DNA of 47,564 nucleotides, taken from positions 1 to 47,564 of the IMG/VR virus record IMGVR_UViG_3300024520_000117, one strand, 5' to 3'. The position numbers and the translations under genes are program-made. Origin of the DNA: a virus. Of the stretch, positions 38,629-47,333 are shown piece after piece (the stretch's first letter is position 1; the number at the start of each line of letters is the position of its first letter). The notes under the pieces were generated by a model. That model saw nothing but the letters and a program-made list of their open reading frames with translations. It made no database searches and was not told the DNA's origin.

Positions 38629-39428
38629 GCACGCGCCCCAGCGCGTTGACGTAATGCAGTGTCGGCATACTTCAATTCCTCAACCACGGCAGGCCAGCCA
38701 GAATAGAGTCCCTTGTTGATTTGATCCTGATAGTAGGATTTTTCATCCCTATTCAGGCCAGTGATATTACCACTGTCATCAAGCTTTATCTGGGAAGATT
38801 GTTTGTGATGCCCAGTACCACCATCTCCACCAGATAATGTATCCATATGTGACTCTCTATCTTCCGGTTCTAAATTCACCTGTTTCAGCTTATCCACAGC
38901 CCCGTATACAGCGCGTAGCGCGAGGGCTTCATGTTTAAGCGTCGCCTGACTGTCACCTGACAATTCAAGCTGCGCTCTTACTTCAGCCTCAATACGCTTC
39001 CGGGCATCCGTACCCGGAGTCGCAATATCTGGGTCGTGAGATACGTAACGGTCAATCATCGTTTGCAAGGCATTTTCCTTTCCTTGCACATTCATATTGG
39101 CAGTTACGTCAGCCGTAACCTGCTTCGTTAATTGCTTGTCGATAACTTGGTCAGCCTCGTCCTGTGTCAGCTTACCGTCATTAACAAAAGCATTTAATTC
39201 TGCGCGTGTATAAATCTTGTCCGTGGGCTGCTGTGTCTTTACCGGCTGCTTGGTCAAGACATCTATCTGACCTTGCATTCTGGCAATATCTTCAGCGTGC
39301 TTAGAATTCAATTCATTGACACGGTTACTTACTATCTCTTTGACTTTGTTCGCAGGGATGGGCTGCTGGCCTGAATCGTCATCATCCAGACCCGCTTTAC
39401 CGGAGTTATCCAGGTCAGCGTCAGACAT
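38625..39428 (-). CDS. Capsid scaffold protein (267 aa)
   Basis: A highly charged helical protein: acidic N-terminus (DADLDNSGKAGLDDDDSGQQ), coiled-coil core (about 25-120: NSKHAEDIARMQGQIDVLTKQ, TRAELNAFVNDGKLTQDEADQVIDKQL) and a basic C-terminal end (RQRAGARA), the layout of phage scaffolds. Position between portal and capsid genes agrees. Its ATG has no ribosome site of its own but overlaps a 7-codon frame with a strong one (39421-39444). Confidence 0.72.
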   Translation of the reverse strand: MSDADLDNSGKAGLDDDDSGQQPIPANKVKEIVSNRVNELNSKHAEDIARMQGQIDVLTKQPVKTQQPTDKIYTRAELNAFVNDGKLTQDEADQVIDKQLTKQVTADVTANMNVQGKENALQTMIDRYVSHDPDIATPGTDARKRIEAEVRAQLELSGDSQATLKHEALALRAVYGAVDKLKQVNLEPEDRESHMDTLSGGDGGTGHHKQSSQIKLDDSGNITGLNRDEKSYYQDQINKGLYSGWPAVVEELKYADTALRQRAGARA

Positions 39429-39444
39429 ATTTTACATCGCTCAT
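39421..39444 (-). other. Seven-codon leader frame overlapping the scaffold start
   Basis: ATG at 39444 follows GGAGGGTAGT and encodes MSDVKYV before TGA; its stop lies inside the scaffold ATGTCTGA. The scaffold start itself lacks a Shine-Dalgarno sequence at normal distance, so translation may reach it by termination-reinitiation. Confidence 0.35.
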
Positions 39445-39530
39445 ACTACCCTCCAAAGGCGGAGTACCGTGGTGGTGAAATCCACAAACACCAAATATCA
39501 TATATTAAAATAATAGTTTTAATCAAAATG

Positions 39531-39950
39531 TCAAGTTTCTGCCTCGTCCTCTATGTTCTGTTTTCCGATTTCTTCAAGATGGAGTTGTGCATCCTGATAT
39601 GATTTTATAATTTCATTGGGCAGAGAAATGGTTGCTTCAAGCACAACAATACGTTCATTGCATCGGAGTAAATGGTTCTCCAGTCGCTTGCGTTCGTCGG
39701 CATTAACAAAATCGGGGGATTCAAGCATGATCCTGAAGTCCTCTGCGTGCTGTTTTGTTTTATTGATCCATTCCTGTATCAGCGTCAGGTAATAATTCCA
39801 GTTATCATCGTTAGTCAACTGCTCCTGCTTGACGGATGCCTGGTGCAACATCTCGAATACTGCGAGATGATCACTGCCATTGCCTTTGCGTTTGTTTTTA
39901 GCTTGTTCCTGTCGTTGCAATTCTTCCCATTCGCTTCTATCCACCTGCAT
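39531..39950 (-). CDS. Hypothetical helical protein (139 aa) between portal and scaffold
   Basis: Start at 39950 overlaps the portal end by 14 bp; an ATG at 39983 lies deeper. A helical, charged protein (EWEELQRQEQAKNKRKGNGSD, RKRLENHLLRCNERIVVLEATISLP). A minor head-assembly role is plausible by place. Confidence 0.55.
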   Translation of the reverse strand: MQVDRSEWEELQRQEQAKNKRKGNGSDHLAVFEMLHQASVKQEQLTNDDNWNYYLTLIQEWINKTKQHAEDFRIMLESPDFVNADERKRLENHLLRCNERIVVLEATISLPNEIIKSYQDAQLHLEEIGKQNIEDEAET

Positions 39951-42312
39951 TGCCGCCCCCTCCTGCCGTCGGCAGAGACTCATCGATCAATTCCCCGCCG
40001 CTGGAAACCTGCGGGTTGTCCGTGTCTGGGGGTTGCGCTTCGCCGGGTCTGCCGCCGCCTTGACCTTGGTTCTGTGCGTTCTGGAAATTCCCCGCCGCCC
40101 CTTTTAATTGTTGCTGTTGCTGTTGCTGTATCAGTAGCTGTTTTGTTCTCTCGATATAAGCACCAAATATCTGTACCCCGTTTTCTGTCAATAAGCCAAA
40201 CTGTTCTGATTCGACAAACTGGACTAATTTCTGCATATGCTCCAATGCCCCGCCGACCTCAAGCGGCAGACCTTCAGGGACTTCAGAGCGCATCATCGTG
40301 GCGATTGCCTCTTCAGCCAGTATCATCGGGGCGTTTGCGCCTGGTGATGGGGCGGTCAGGTATTTATTCACATCAATACCAAACGATTTGCCGAAGTCCC
40401 GTTGCAGCCGATAAGCACCGTCAGGACTGATAATGCCAGTCTGGACATTGAATTCACTGATATAGGTCTGCATCATCATCCCCAGTGATTGCTGCAATGC
40501 CGTCTTGGAACTATTGAATACGTTGGCAGAAAATTTAAAATTAAAATTACCGGATATTTGATCTCGTTTTGTGATCTCCTGGTAGGCATCGTCTGCCTTT
40601 GCTGTATCCCCAAATAGTTTGAATTTTTTATTCTCCGGCAGAAAATGCTGGTTCATCTGGTGTATTACCTTCCACATCTCGATAAAGGCAGTGAAAAACC
40701 GTCTTAATATCCGTTCGGGGCGTGCCTCGCCCTGTCCCATCAGCATCTGCATATTGCCTGTCGTCCTCATGGCAGAGGATTTCCCTGCCGGGACCCTGCC
40801 GAACTGTGCGTCACCGACGACAGCAACCCGTTCTTCCATCTGTTCAACCATCGTCACCATGTTGATCATAAACCCCTGTGCCTGTGCATTACCGACATTC
40901 GGAAAGTTCACATCACGACTCGGATCAGCTAACGGGTAGCCCTCGCCAGGAAACATCCTGATAATCTCTGGGCGTGTCCCTGCCGCAGCGCGGTAGAAAT
41001 AAAACGGGGAGTTAGATAGCGTTCCTGAATCAATGCTCTGATCAAGTATTGATTTCTTCGCGTCATGCAACCCTTCCAGCATCTCGGGCAGACTGATCCC
41101 TGTCCTGCGCCCACGGATCGGGATGAACGGGGCTTCGGCAAATGGACGGCGGGGCGGGATGCCGGGGTACATCTCGGTCAGGTATTTTGCTTTTAATACG
41201 ATCTTCGGTTCCAGCAAGACCCACCAGATAACGTCTTCATCAATTCCGTCGTTATTGATATCAAAGGTGTCAAACACCGTGAGCCGTGTCAGTTTCGTAT
41301 GTGAGGGGGCTTTCAGGTTCTTTTTCGGTTCATCGGACACGCCAGCCAGATCGTCTTTCTGGGTTTCCTCGGAATCATACGAGGTATCCGGCGACCAGTT
41401 TTCAAGTGCTTCTATGTCATCATCTGAAATCAGGTCATAAAATTTACCATCTGCCAGCCGTTTGATCTCATCGACTGAGGGATAGTCGCGCAACAGGACA
41501 TGATCAGCCCCGCCAGGGTTACTCGGCCCCGGTATTCTGAGGTTGGTTGCCCTTGCAGGGTGCAGGACATCATCGAAATCCATGACAATCGGCTTCGGAC
41601 CGTTGAAGATAACCGCCTTCTGGCGTGTCAGCATTTCAACCTTCCCCGTGTCTTTCTGGGTGTAAAACTTGACATCCAGCTTAACCTCTTCATCTTCCCG
41701 CTGTACTGTTACCTCCCAGTTCCAGCCATTAGCCCCGGCGATGTTTGCAGCAACAGGACTCAGATTATTAATAATAAGTTGTTGGAAAAAATCAGCCGGT
41801 AGCATTTCTTGCGGTATTGGCTCAAACACGCGCAGATCGGTGATTTCCCTTGATTCTTTGACCCACGGGATGAAGATGGTGAGTACGCCATCATTGACAA
41901 ACGCATCTCCGGCTTCCCCCACCATTAGTTCGCCGGGTTGTTCTTCGAATAACTGCCAGTCGATCAGGTTATCGACCATCTCCTGTTTCGGTGTATCAGA
42001 TTTCAACGTAGCAGTGGAGGTGATGACGGGGCGTGCCGACATGACCGCGTTGTGTAGTGTGTCCTGTGTACGCAGGGATTTTTCCATGATGTCGGAAAGG
42101 GGTAAGTCGGAACAGTCTTCCCAAGGCCAGTCCTTGCCTTCAGTCCACATCCTGAACTTGGCGTAGCGTTGCAGGCGGATTGCCCTGTCTTCGTTGTGTG
42201 CTGACAGATCATCATCATAGAACCGCTTGATACGGGCAAATATCTTTTCCGTGTCGATATCCAGCGATTCGATACGTTGTCGTGTGCGTCTGATGGGATC
42301 GGGGGTTGCCAT
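39937..42312 (-). CDS. Portal protein (791 aa)
   Basis: A 791-residue protein at the portal position, with helical stem and clip segments: FYDDDLSAHNEDRAIRLQRYAKF, PWEDCSDLPLSDIMEKSLRTQDTL, IPWVKESREITDLRVFEPIP, FAEAPFIPIRGRRTGISLPEML and a long C-terminal barrel-like helix with QQQQQQQ. It is larger than SPP1 or lambda portals and fits P22/podovirus-type portals that extend into the capsid. The end is Gly/Gln-rich and disordered. Confidence 0.82.
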   Translation of the reverse strand: MATPDPIRRTRQRIESLDIDTEKIFARIKRFYDDDLSAHNEDRAIRLQRYAKFRMWTEGKDWPWEDCSDLPLSDIMEKSLRTQDTLHNAVMSARPVITSTATLKSDTPKQEMVDNLIDWQLFEEQPGELMVGEAGDAFVNDGVLTIFIPWVKESREITDLRVFEPIPQEMLPADFFQQLIINNLSPVAANIAGANGWNWEVTVQREDEEVKLDVKFYTQKDTGKVEMLTRQKAVIFNGPKPIVMDFDDVLHPARATNLRIPGPSNPGGADHVLLRDYPSVDEIKRLADGKFYDLISDDDIEALENWSPDTSYDSEETQKDDLAGVSDEPKKNLKAPSHTKLTRLTVFDTFDINNDGIDEDVIWWVLLEPKIVLKAKYLTEMYPGIPPRRPFAEAPFIPIRGRRTGISLPEMLEGLHDAKKSILDQSIDSGTLSNSPFYFYRAAAGTRPEIIRMFPGEGYPLADPSRDVNFPNVGNAQAQGFMINMVTMVEQMEERVAVVGDAQFGRVPAGKSSAMRTTGNMQMLMGQGEARPERILRRFFTAFIEMWKVIHQMNQHFLPENKKFKLFGDTAKADDAYQEITKRDQISGNFNFKFSANVFNSSKTALQQSLGMMMQTYISEFNVQTGIISPDGAYRLQRDFGKSFGIDVNKYLTAPSPGANAPMILAEEAIATMMRSEVPEGLPLEVGGALEHMQKLVQFVESEQFGLLTENGVQIFGAYIERTKQLLIQQQQQQQLKGAAGNFQNAQNQGQGGGRPGEAQPPDTDNPQVSSGGELIDESLPTAGGGGNAGG

Positions 42313-42314
42313 AT

Positions 42315-42731
42315 TTATACCGCCCTGTTGTCTACCAAATCAACCCACCTGCCCATACCCAGTATGCCGATAGGCGGGTTATTCACGTTCTGTCTGATCA
42401 TGGATTGTTTCACTTTTTCGACCTGTTCCTCGGTTTTATATTTAATACCCAGTGCATTGCGGTTATGCCATTCCCACGCCGTTCTTTCTATCAGGGCGTG
42501 CCACAGTTCATTCAGCCTGTCTTTGACTTCATGGATGCAGGATTCGTGGATGGTAACATGCGTATGCGTGCCGTCCATCAATAACAACTCCACCTTGTAG
42601 GCTTCGGGATAAGCTGCACCGTTACGCCTGACATGGCCTGCGAGTTCATGGTCATTGGCAAATGTCTCGGTGATTTCAAAACACTGTTCACCAGAGAGCC
42701 AACAGTAGCCAGGTTCAAGATTCGAGTTCAT
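42315..42731 (-). CDS. Hypothetical 138-aa protein before portal
   Basis: Start at 42731: AGGAAAG lies seven bases upstream and it overlaps the end of the zinc-site gene. WLSGEQCFEITETFANDHELAGHVRRNG and NELWHALIERTAWEWHNRNALGI give a soluble alpha/beta protein. Late operon, unknown role. Confidence 0.55.
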   Translation of the reverse strand: MNSNLEPGYCWLSGEQCFEITETFANDHELAGHVRRNGAAYPEAYKVELLLMDGTHTHVTIHESCIHEVKDRLNELWHALIERTAWEWHNRNALGIKYKTEEQVEKVKQSMIRQNVNNPPIGILGMGRWVDLVDNRAV

Positions 42732-42963
42732 CAGGCAACTTTCCTGTAAATCCAAGTGAGGTGTGATATTTCTTGTAGAGTGCGGCAATCCCCTTATCCC
42801 ACTTCTTCTGGACTTCATCATGCAGGGTGTCGCGGTCAGACAGGAATGCACTGACAGTCTCAACACACTCAGCACAGTAGACGTTGCCCATGATCCCCTT
42901 TTCAGTCAGTTCAGACTTTTCCTTGGCTGTCTCACAGCCATCACAGAGGTAGACGATTGCCAT
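42715..42963 (-). CDS. Zinc-site small protein (82 aa)
   Basis: Cys pairs CDGC (near 8-11) and CAEC (near 30-33) form a zinc ribbon, followed by a helical tail (VQKKWDKGIAALYKKYHTSLGF). Shares one base with the upstream stop (TAATG). Function unknown. Confidence 0.6.
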   Translation of the reverse strand: MAIVYLCDGCETAKEKSELTEKGIMGNVYCAECVETVSAFLSDRDTLHDEVQKKWDKGIAALYKKYHTSLGFTGKLPDELES

Positions 42964-43172
42964 TATCGTTCCATCTTTGAACCACGAACACTGTTGTTCA
43001 TGGGTTTTGTTTTTGGTGATGGTAAATCCTTTGTCATTTGATCAAATTTGTCTTTCTGTTGTTCAGCAAAATTCTTTGCAGCCATTATGCGCGAGTTGTC
43101 TTTTTCTATTTCCTTTGCCCGTAGTAAAGTAAAAGCATCTTCCTGTGCTTGGAAGTCGTCGTCTATTGGCAT
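42963..43172 (-). CDS. Hypothetical helical protein (69 aa)
   Basis: A charged coiled protein (FTLLRAKEIEKDNSRIMAAKNFAEQQKDKFDQMTKDL). Joined by TAATG overlaps to both neighbours. No family recognised. Confidence 0.5.
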   Translation of the reverse strand: MPIDDDFQAQEDAFTLLRAKEIEKDNSRIMAAKNFAEQQKDKFDQMTKDLPSPKTKPMNNSVRGSKMER

Positions 43173-43306
43173 TATTTTTTCTTCTCCGGTTTCGGTTTCA
43201 GTTTGGGACTCATCCTGCTCCGCGTCAGATTGATTGAACGATTAAAATTCTCATCAGGATCGTTTTTCCTGACAAACGGGTGACCTTCCCAAACATTATG
43301 AGGCAT
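43172..43306 (-). CDS. Small basic protein (44 aa)
   Basis: ATG at 43306 to TAA at 43172-43174, with TAATG overlaps on both sides. MPHNVWEGHPFVRKNDPDE...KPKPEKKK is basic and disordered. The clean junctions support it. Confidence 0.5.
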   Translation of the reverse strand: MPHNVWEGHPFVRKNDPDENFNRSINLTRSRMSPKLKPKPEKKK

Positions 43307-43614
43307 TATTTTTTCTTCTTACTGACTTTTTTCTTGCTGGCTGTCTTTTTGCCCGTCACCTTTTCAAACAGTTTCGTCACCGTACTTTTCTCGGGCGGGT
43401 CTTCTTTCGGGGCGGGTTTGACTTTCCTAGGTCTGTTCTTGGTGACATTGTAGACAACAGCAATATTATCAATCTGGTTCCGAGATGCGCGGGTGGCATC
43501 AACAAAGGCATCAACCTGATCCAAGAGATAATCTATATCTCCCGGTGCTGTGTTGTTATGGTTGCGCCAGTTAATATCAACGGTATTCCCTTTCGGGGTT
43601 TTATACGTGCTCAT
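43306..43614 (-). CDS. Hypothetical protein with Lys-rich tail (102 aa)
   Basis: Start at 43614, after AAAGGAGATTTCTT; an upstream start at 43641 has no site. An N-terminal domain (YKTPKGNTVDINWRNHNNTAPGDIDYLLDQVDAFVDATRASRNQ) is followed by a Lys/Pro-rich tail (KKTASKKKVSKKKK) likely to bind DNA. Lies directly after the terminase gene. Confidence 0.55.
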   Translation of the reverse strand: MSTYKTPKGNTVDINWRNHNNTAPGDIDYLLDQVDAFVDATRASRNQIDNIAVVYNVTKNRPRKVKPAPKEDPPEKSTVTKLFEKVTGKKTASKKKVSKKKK

Positions 43615-43659
43615 AAGAAATCTCCTTTGAAGGATTATCATAAGATAGACTGTTTTTCA

Positions 43660-45333
43660 TCAATATGCACCCTTTCGTGTGCCGGGGCGTGTCAGAATCG
43701 GTGCCCCCGCTTTTAACATCTGGAACGTCGGCTGGTAATTTACCAAGTATTTCAACAACGTCGGGTAGTCGTCATCCTTGGCACGCGGCACCTGTTTGAT
43801 GTCTTTTTCCAGCGAGGTCTTGTAGTCTTCCCAACGATAACGCTTCATCTGGTGGATCGTCATCTGGCAGCGTGGGTGCACCAATAGTCGCGGTCTTGCC
43901 GTGTAGGGATCGGGTTTCAGGAATTCATTGACGCGCCTTCTGCCCACGCCACTGTCATCAGCAAGTTCACAGAGTAAACCGGCGTGATCGAATTCATCCT
44001 GCCAGGTAATGTCGCGCTTGGTGCTGGCAGGGCTTCTGCCCATGTTCGGGTCAACCAGACGCAATGCGACGTATAAACCGAAATCCTCTTCTGTCCTTGA
44101 CACCTCTGCCGCGACTTCCATCGGCTCGGACTCCAGTTGCCCCTCGGCAAAGCAATACAGATCATCATTCGCATCCACCGTGACCCAGAGCCACATATGC
44201 GGTTTCCTCGGGTGGGGGTCAAGCAGGAACGCACAGGGCATGATCATATCGCTGTCAAATTCAGCAACATGATTATAGGTCACGTAATCCTTGCCAAAAC
44301 ATTCAGGACAACAATCGTTATCAGGGTAAATGTTCTTCTTGCAGTGCATACACCAGACGGTATCGGTATCGGTGAACAGGGGATGAATACGGGAAGAGAA
44401 CGACATGGACTTGCCTTGCAGACGGACTGCGCGGGTCGCTGCATCCCATTGCTGTGCCTGGATCGCAATCGCATCCTGATCCAGATTCGTGTTGTGGGTC
44501 GTGTCCAGTTCAAACCAGTCATGGTATTCGGATTTATTCGGTTCCTGCGATTTCTCGTAGATTTCGTCGTGTATCCAGTCACACGGAATGCTGGGATCAT
44601 CCGGCCATGTGAATGACAGGAATATCCTGCCATTGACACGCATGGTTCGTGCCTGGTTCTCGCGCCACTGGGCATACAGCGGCGGTTCATCGTGCAGGAT
44701 CAGGTGAAAATCGCCAGAGGCATAATCTGTTGGGTCTTGGTCCTTCGACATAAACTGGATCTGTGATTCCCCAATACGTTCATCAGGATTATCGGGGTTT
44801 CGGCAAACAACGGTCAGAACCTTCAGCTTCTGGGAATAGGATCGCTCCCATGAACCATCAATCAGGGAGGTCTTCGGCACCCAACCCCAGTGACCGCGAT
44901 CTCCGCCCTGATTATCCACGCCTGTCCAGACCCACCACTTCAGCTTCGGCAGGATGATCGTTTCAAGCACGGTGGTAAAAGATTCCACCACGATCCGGCA
45001 ATTAATTGGCCCTCTGAATTGCTCTTTTAGTGGTTCTTCAAGCCCTTGCGGGAAGATCCCTGTTGCCAAGGCGATGAAGTGGGCGAGGCAGGTTTCGGTC
45101 TTGCTGGACCCGTTGCCCCCAGATATCCCTACCCATTTCGCACTGGAGAAATGTATCTCCCTTGCGTCCTCTGATGCAGGCTTGTAATACAGCAACTGGT
45201 TCTCTTTCCGGTCTGCCTGCTGGAGTGTCAACAGGTTTTCTAGTGCATAACGGAATTTTTCATTTGAGAGCTTGCTTAAATTGTGAGATTTTAGCGTTGT
45301 CAGATCAAAGTGAAAATCACCGAGTTGAGGCAT
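43660..45333 (-). CDS. Terminase large subunit
   Basis: A 557-residue protein with Walker A GGNGSSKT (72-79), Walker B LILHDEPP (211-218) and a nuclease half with VTVDAND (Asp388) and RLVDPNMG. A Cys-x2-Cys...CCPEC insertion (about 328-345) looks like a zinc ribbon between the two domains. It powers packaging of DNA through the portal and cuts the concatemer. TAATG overlap with the small subunit gene. Whether it uses headful, cos or DTR packaging cannot be read from these motifs. Confidence 0.92.
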   Translation of the reverse strand: MPQLGDFHFDLTTLKSHNLSKLSNEKFRYALENLLTLQQADRKENQLLYYKPASEDAREIHFSSAKWVGISGGNGSSKTETCLAHFIALATGIFPQGLEEPLKEQFRGPINCRIVVESFTTVLETIILPKLKWWVWTGVDNQGGDRGHWGWVPKTSLIDGSWERSYSQKLKVLTVVCRNPDNPDERIGESQIQFMSKDQDPTDYASGDFHLILHDEPPLYAQWRENQARTMRVNGRIFLSFTWPDDPSIPCDWIHDEIYEKSQEPNKSEYHDWFELDTTHNTNLDQDAIAIQAQQWDAATRAVRLQGKSMSFSSRIHPLFTDTDTVWCMHCKKNIYPDNDCCPECFGKDYVTYNHVAEFDSDMIMPCAFLLDPHPRKPHMWLWVTVDANDDLYCFAEGQLESEPMEVAAEVSRTEEDFGLYVALRLVDPNMGRSPASTKRDITWQDEFDHAGLLCELADDSGVGRRRVNEFLKPDPYTARPRLLVHPRCQMTIHQMKRYRWEDYKTSLEKDIKQVPRAKDDDYPTLLKYLVNYQPTFQMLKAGAPILTRPGTRKGAY

Positions 45334-45962
45334 TATTCCATATTCCTGTCTACAGCAGGTTTTAGCTTGTTGAATTTTCTTGCGGTTCTACTGACATCGT
45401 TATCGCTTCCGCCTGATCGTGGCAGAACACGCGTATCCACCCCTGTCTCATCAGCCACGTTGATCGGCGTTACATCAATCGTCATGCCACGCCTACGCGC
45501 TTCATCAATCAATGGCTGGATTAGATTATTCATATGTGAGCGTTCCTGAACAGACAGGATCTGTGTCGGTTCGCCCATGAGTAATTGCCGTTTTTCAGCT
45601 AGGATGCCGAAAGTCACTGCCAGATCACGCAGTTCTGCATTGGCAAAGGTATATTCATCCATATGCTCGAGTGCCATATGGATTTTTTCTTCGATTATCT
45701 TGAGTAGTTGCGGGGTCTTCAGTCTTTTGATGTTTTCACCGACAGGTTGATACTTGGTCTGTAGTCGCCGGGTTAATGATCGGATAACATCTCTGGACAA
45801 ACCACAGGCTTCCGCTGCATCTCCCAGAGTAGTAAAAGGGTCTGTCACAGTGTCGATAGCCACTGCTGCTGCTTCAGTGTCGCGTTTTTCTATTGAACTG
45901 TAATCTTTTTTATTTTTAGAATGATCGTATCCTTTTGGTTTATCTCTCAGTTTATGAGTCAT
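45333..45962 (-). CDS. Terminase small subunit
   Basis: A 209-residue protein just before the large subunit. A helix-turn-helix is visible near 45-70 (LGDAAEACGLSRDVIRSLTRRLQ), then an oligomerisation helix and an acidic/basic tail. Its role is to bind packaging sites on phage DNA. Assigned by place, size and the HTH. Confidence 0.72.
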   Translation of the reverse strand: MTHKLRDKPKGYDHSKNKKDYSSIEKRDTEAAAVAIDTVTDPFTTLGDAAEACGLSRDVIRSLTRRLQTKYQPVGENIKRLKTPQLLKIIEEKIHMALEHMDEYTFANAELRDLAVTFGILAEKRQLLMGEPTQILSVQERSHMNNLIQPLIDEARRRGMTIDVTPINVADETGVDTRVLPRSGGSDNDVSRTARKFNKLKPAVDRNME

Positions 45963-46065
45963 GATTTAAAATCCATCGAGTTAATTTAATCAAGAGGTGC
46001 GATATTACTGGCTTCCATAAAACGACTATCAATATTATCCCTGCCGCCCAATACCATTCAACCAT
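45952..46065 (-). CDS. Small membrane protein in the lysis cassette (37 aa)
   Basis: ATG at 46065 overlaps the o-spanin end (ATGGTTGA) and the frame overlaps the terminase start by 11 bp. One membrane helix (WYWAAGIILIVVLWKPVISHLLIKL) is flanked by a Glu and basic residues. It could be a second holin or antiholin. The double overlap supports a real gene. Confidence 0.45.
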   Translation of the reverse strand: MVEWYWAAGIILIVVLWKPVISHLLIKLTRWILNHDS

Positions 46066-46387
46066 CTTTTGCCACACAAAACTTATCATGTTTCATTTTA
46101 TTAGCCAGTATCGCTTCCTTGGTGCTACGCCTTAACGCGGCTTTTTCTTCTTTCGTTAATTTCGGGATCTGCCGAAACCAGAGGCATTCTTTCGTGTAGA
46201 CGGTGATTTCATCTTCATCAGTGATGTCAAGGTATGCAGAGGTAACTGAGGCGGTTGCCCCAATAACTGAGGCGGTAGGGGTGACAGCGGGGAGACTACA
46301 ACTCGTCATCAAGCTCAGAATCGGTATAACGAGTAACGTCAATATCAACTTGCCCACTCTGTTCGACAATGTGTTTGATTTCCTCAT
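46058..46387 (-). CDS. o-spanin-like lipoprotein (Rz1 analogue, 109 aa)
   Basis: ATG at 46387; the longer frame begins with TTG. The N-terminus has basic residues, a hydrophobic stretch (LILTLLVIPILSL) and the lipobox LMTSC, so the Cys would be lipidated and the protein anchored in the outer membrane. The C-terminal CLWFRQIPKLTKEEKAALRR...NKMKHDKFC resembles phage outer spanins with two Cys. It overlaps the i-spanin gene by 92 bp in another frame, the Rz/Rz1 arrangement. Final step of lysis: fusion of the membranes. Confidence 0.7.
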   Translation of the reverse strand: MRKSNTLSNRVGKLILTLLVIPILSLMTSCSLPAVTPTASVIGATASVTSAYLDITDEDEITVYTKECLWFRQIPKLTKEEKAALRRSTKEAILANKMKHDKFCVAKDG

Positions 46388-46496
46388 CTTGTTCCCGCCT
46401 GATTTTTTCAAGCTGTTGCTTGCGCCCCAGTTTAATCGCTACCCAGACCACTGCAATGATGAGGCAGACGATGAACGCCAGCAGTTTTAAAGTCAT
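46296..46496 (-). CDS. i-spanin-like protein (Rz analogue, 66 aa)
   Basis: An N-terminal signal anchor (LLAFIVCLIIAVVWVAIKLG) followed by a periplasmic coiled coil (KQQLEKIRREQDEEIKHIVEQSGQVDIDV). Short for an Rz protein, but the topology, location and overlap with the lipoprotein gene fit an inner-membrane spanin. No ribosome site of good quality is seen. Confidence 0.6.
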   Translation of the reverse strand: MTLKLLAFIVCLIIAVVWVAIKLGRKQQLEKIRREQDEEIKHIVEQSGQVDIDVTRYTDSELDDEL

Positions 46497-46504
46497 TCAG
46501 TGGA

Positions 46505-46672
46505 TTATGCTATTTTATCGAGTGCCGAACGTCCTGCCCCGACTGTTAGCCAAACCCAAATGTGATTTGCTGCCTCCATGTAAGACCATTCGCCTATTAC
46601 AGCCCCACCAAGATAATAGGCTACTGCGCCAAGCACCAATAAGTATGTTTTCTTGCCATTTAACCAGCCCAT
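46505..46672 (-). CDS. Holin-like protein (55 aa)
   Basis: ATG at 46672 with GGAGAACTATT upstream. The start WLNGKKTYLLVLGAVAYYLGG and a second hydrophobic part (IWVWLTVGAG) match a family of short phage holins with LDGKKTY and two membrane helices. It lies just before the spanins and would open the inner membrane for lysis. 55 residues is short but usual for the family. Confidence 0.65.
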   Translation of the reverse strand: MGWLNGKKTYLLVLGAVAYYLGGAVIGEWSYMEAANHIWVWLTVGAGRSALDKIA

Positions 46673-46709
46673 AATAGTTCTCCAGTTAGGTTAATGTTGT
46701 GAGTTTAGT

Positions 46710-46937
46710 TTAATTTTCCGGTTTCTGCACTTCAAATACGCAGATGGCCTGTTTTTCAAAACACTCGTCGGCGTAGATACGCTCATAGACGACCTGCTCA
46801 TCCAGCATATCGCTGATCTGGCGCTTCATCCCCCAACCGGCAATCCCTTGGTTCGGAAGCGGCTTGGTTTTAAGCGGGGTCAGCCCGATTAAAAAATAGG
46901 ATGTGGCTATCATTAAAAACACAAATATTTTCCACAT
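46710..46937 (-). CDS. Membrane-anchored or secreted 75-aa protein
   Basis: A hydrophobic start (IFVFLMIATSYFLIGL) as signal anchor, then a soluble part with Cys pair (DECFEKQAIC). In the lysis cassette between the DUF5675 and holin-like genes. Possible antiholin or lysis accessory; no family recognised. Confidence 0.5.
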   Translation of the reverse strand: MWKIFVFLMIATSYFLIGLTPLKTKPLPNQGIAGWGMKRQISDMLDEQVVYERIYADECFEKQAICVFEVQKPEN

Positions 46938-47333
46938 TCACACATCCCTTATCTCCAATTTAAATCGTTCAATCCCTTGCATATACTCCATAAACAAATC
47001 AAAAGCTTTCCTGCTATCACTTACCATTGGGATTTTTTCATCTCTGTTTATCCCTATCCCGATACAGCCTAAAATATCGTGAAGGAAATTAGCTATATGA
47101 ATTTTAATTTCTGTCCTATCTAGAACGTTTCTTAATTCATAACAAGGATAACCACCCTTGTAATAATAATCCATTTCTACAATATAAATTCCTGTATTAA
47201 CACAGGAGATTCTTTTCTGATTGTTCTTTGATGGTAGTTCAATCGTCTGGAATAGCCAGTCGTTTTCTTCATTGAACAACTCGCCGAGCGTGACAAGCCC
47301 GGTGCGATAGTTGCGGTCTATGTAGCATTTCAT
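46938..47333 (-). CDS. DUF5675-family protein in the lysis cassette
   Basis: A 131-residue protein with the DUF5675 pattern: TGLVTLGELF, FQTIELPSKNNQKRISCVNTGIYIVE, and the key segment IKIHIANFLHDILGCIGIG. The His and Cys there are in the style of an active site like that of L,D-transpeptidase-type enzymes, though this is not established. It is the only soluble enzyme-like protein in the lysis region, so it may have a cell-wall role. Starts in the overlap with the membrane protein that crosses the circle junction. Confidence 0.7.
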   Translation of the reverse strand: MKCYIDRNYRTGLVTLGELFNEENDWLFQTIELPSKNNQKRISCVNTGIYIVEMDYYYKGGYPCYELRNVLDRTEIKIHIANFLHDILGCIGIGINRDEKIPMVSDSRKAFDLFMEYMQGIERFKLEIRDV

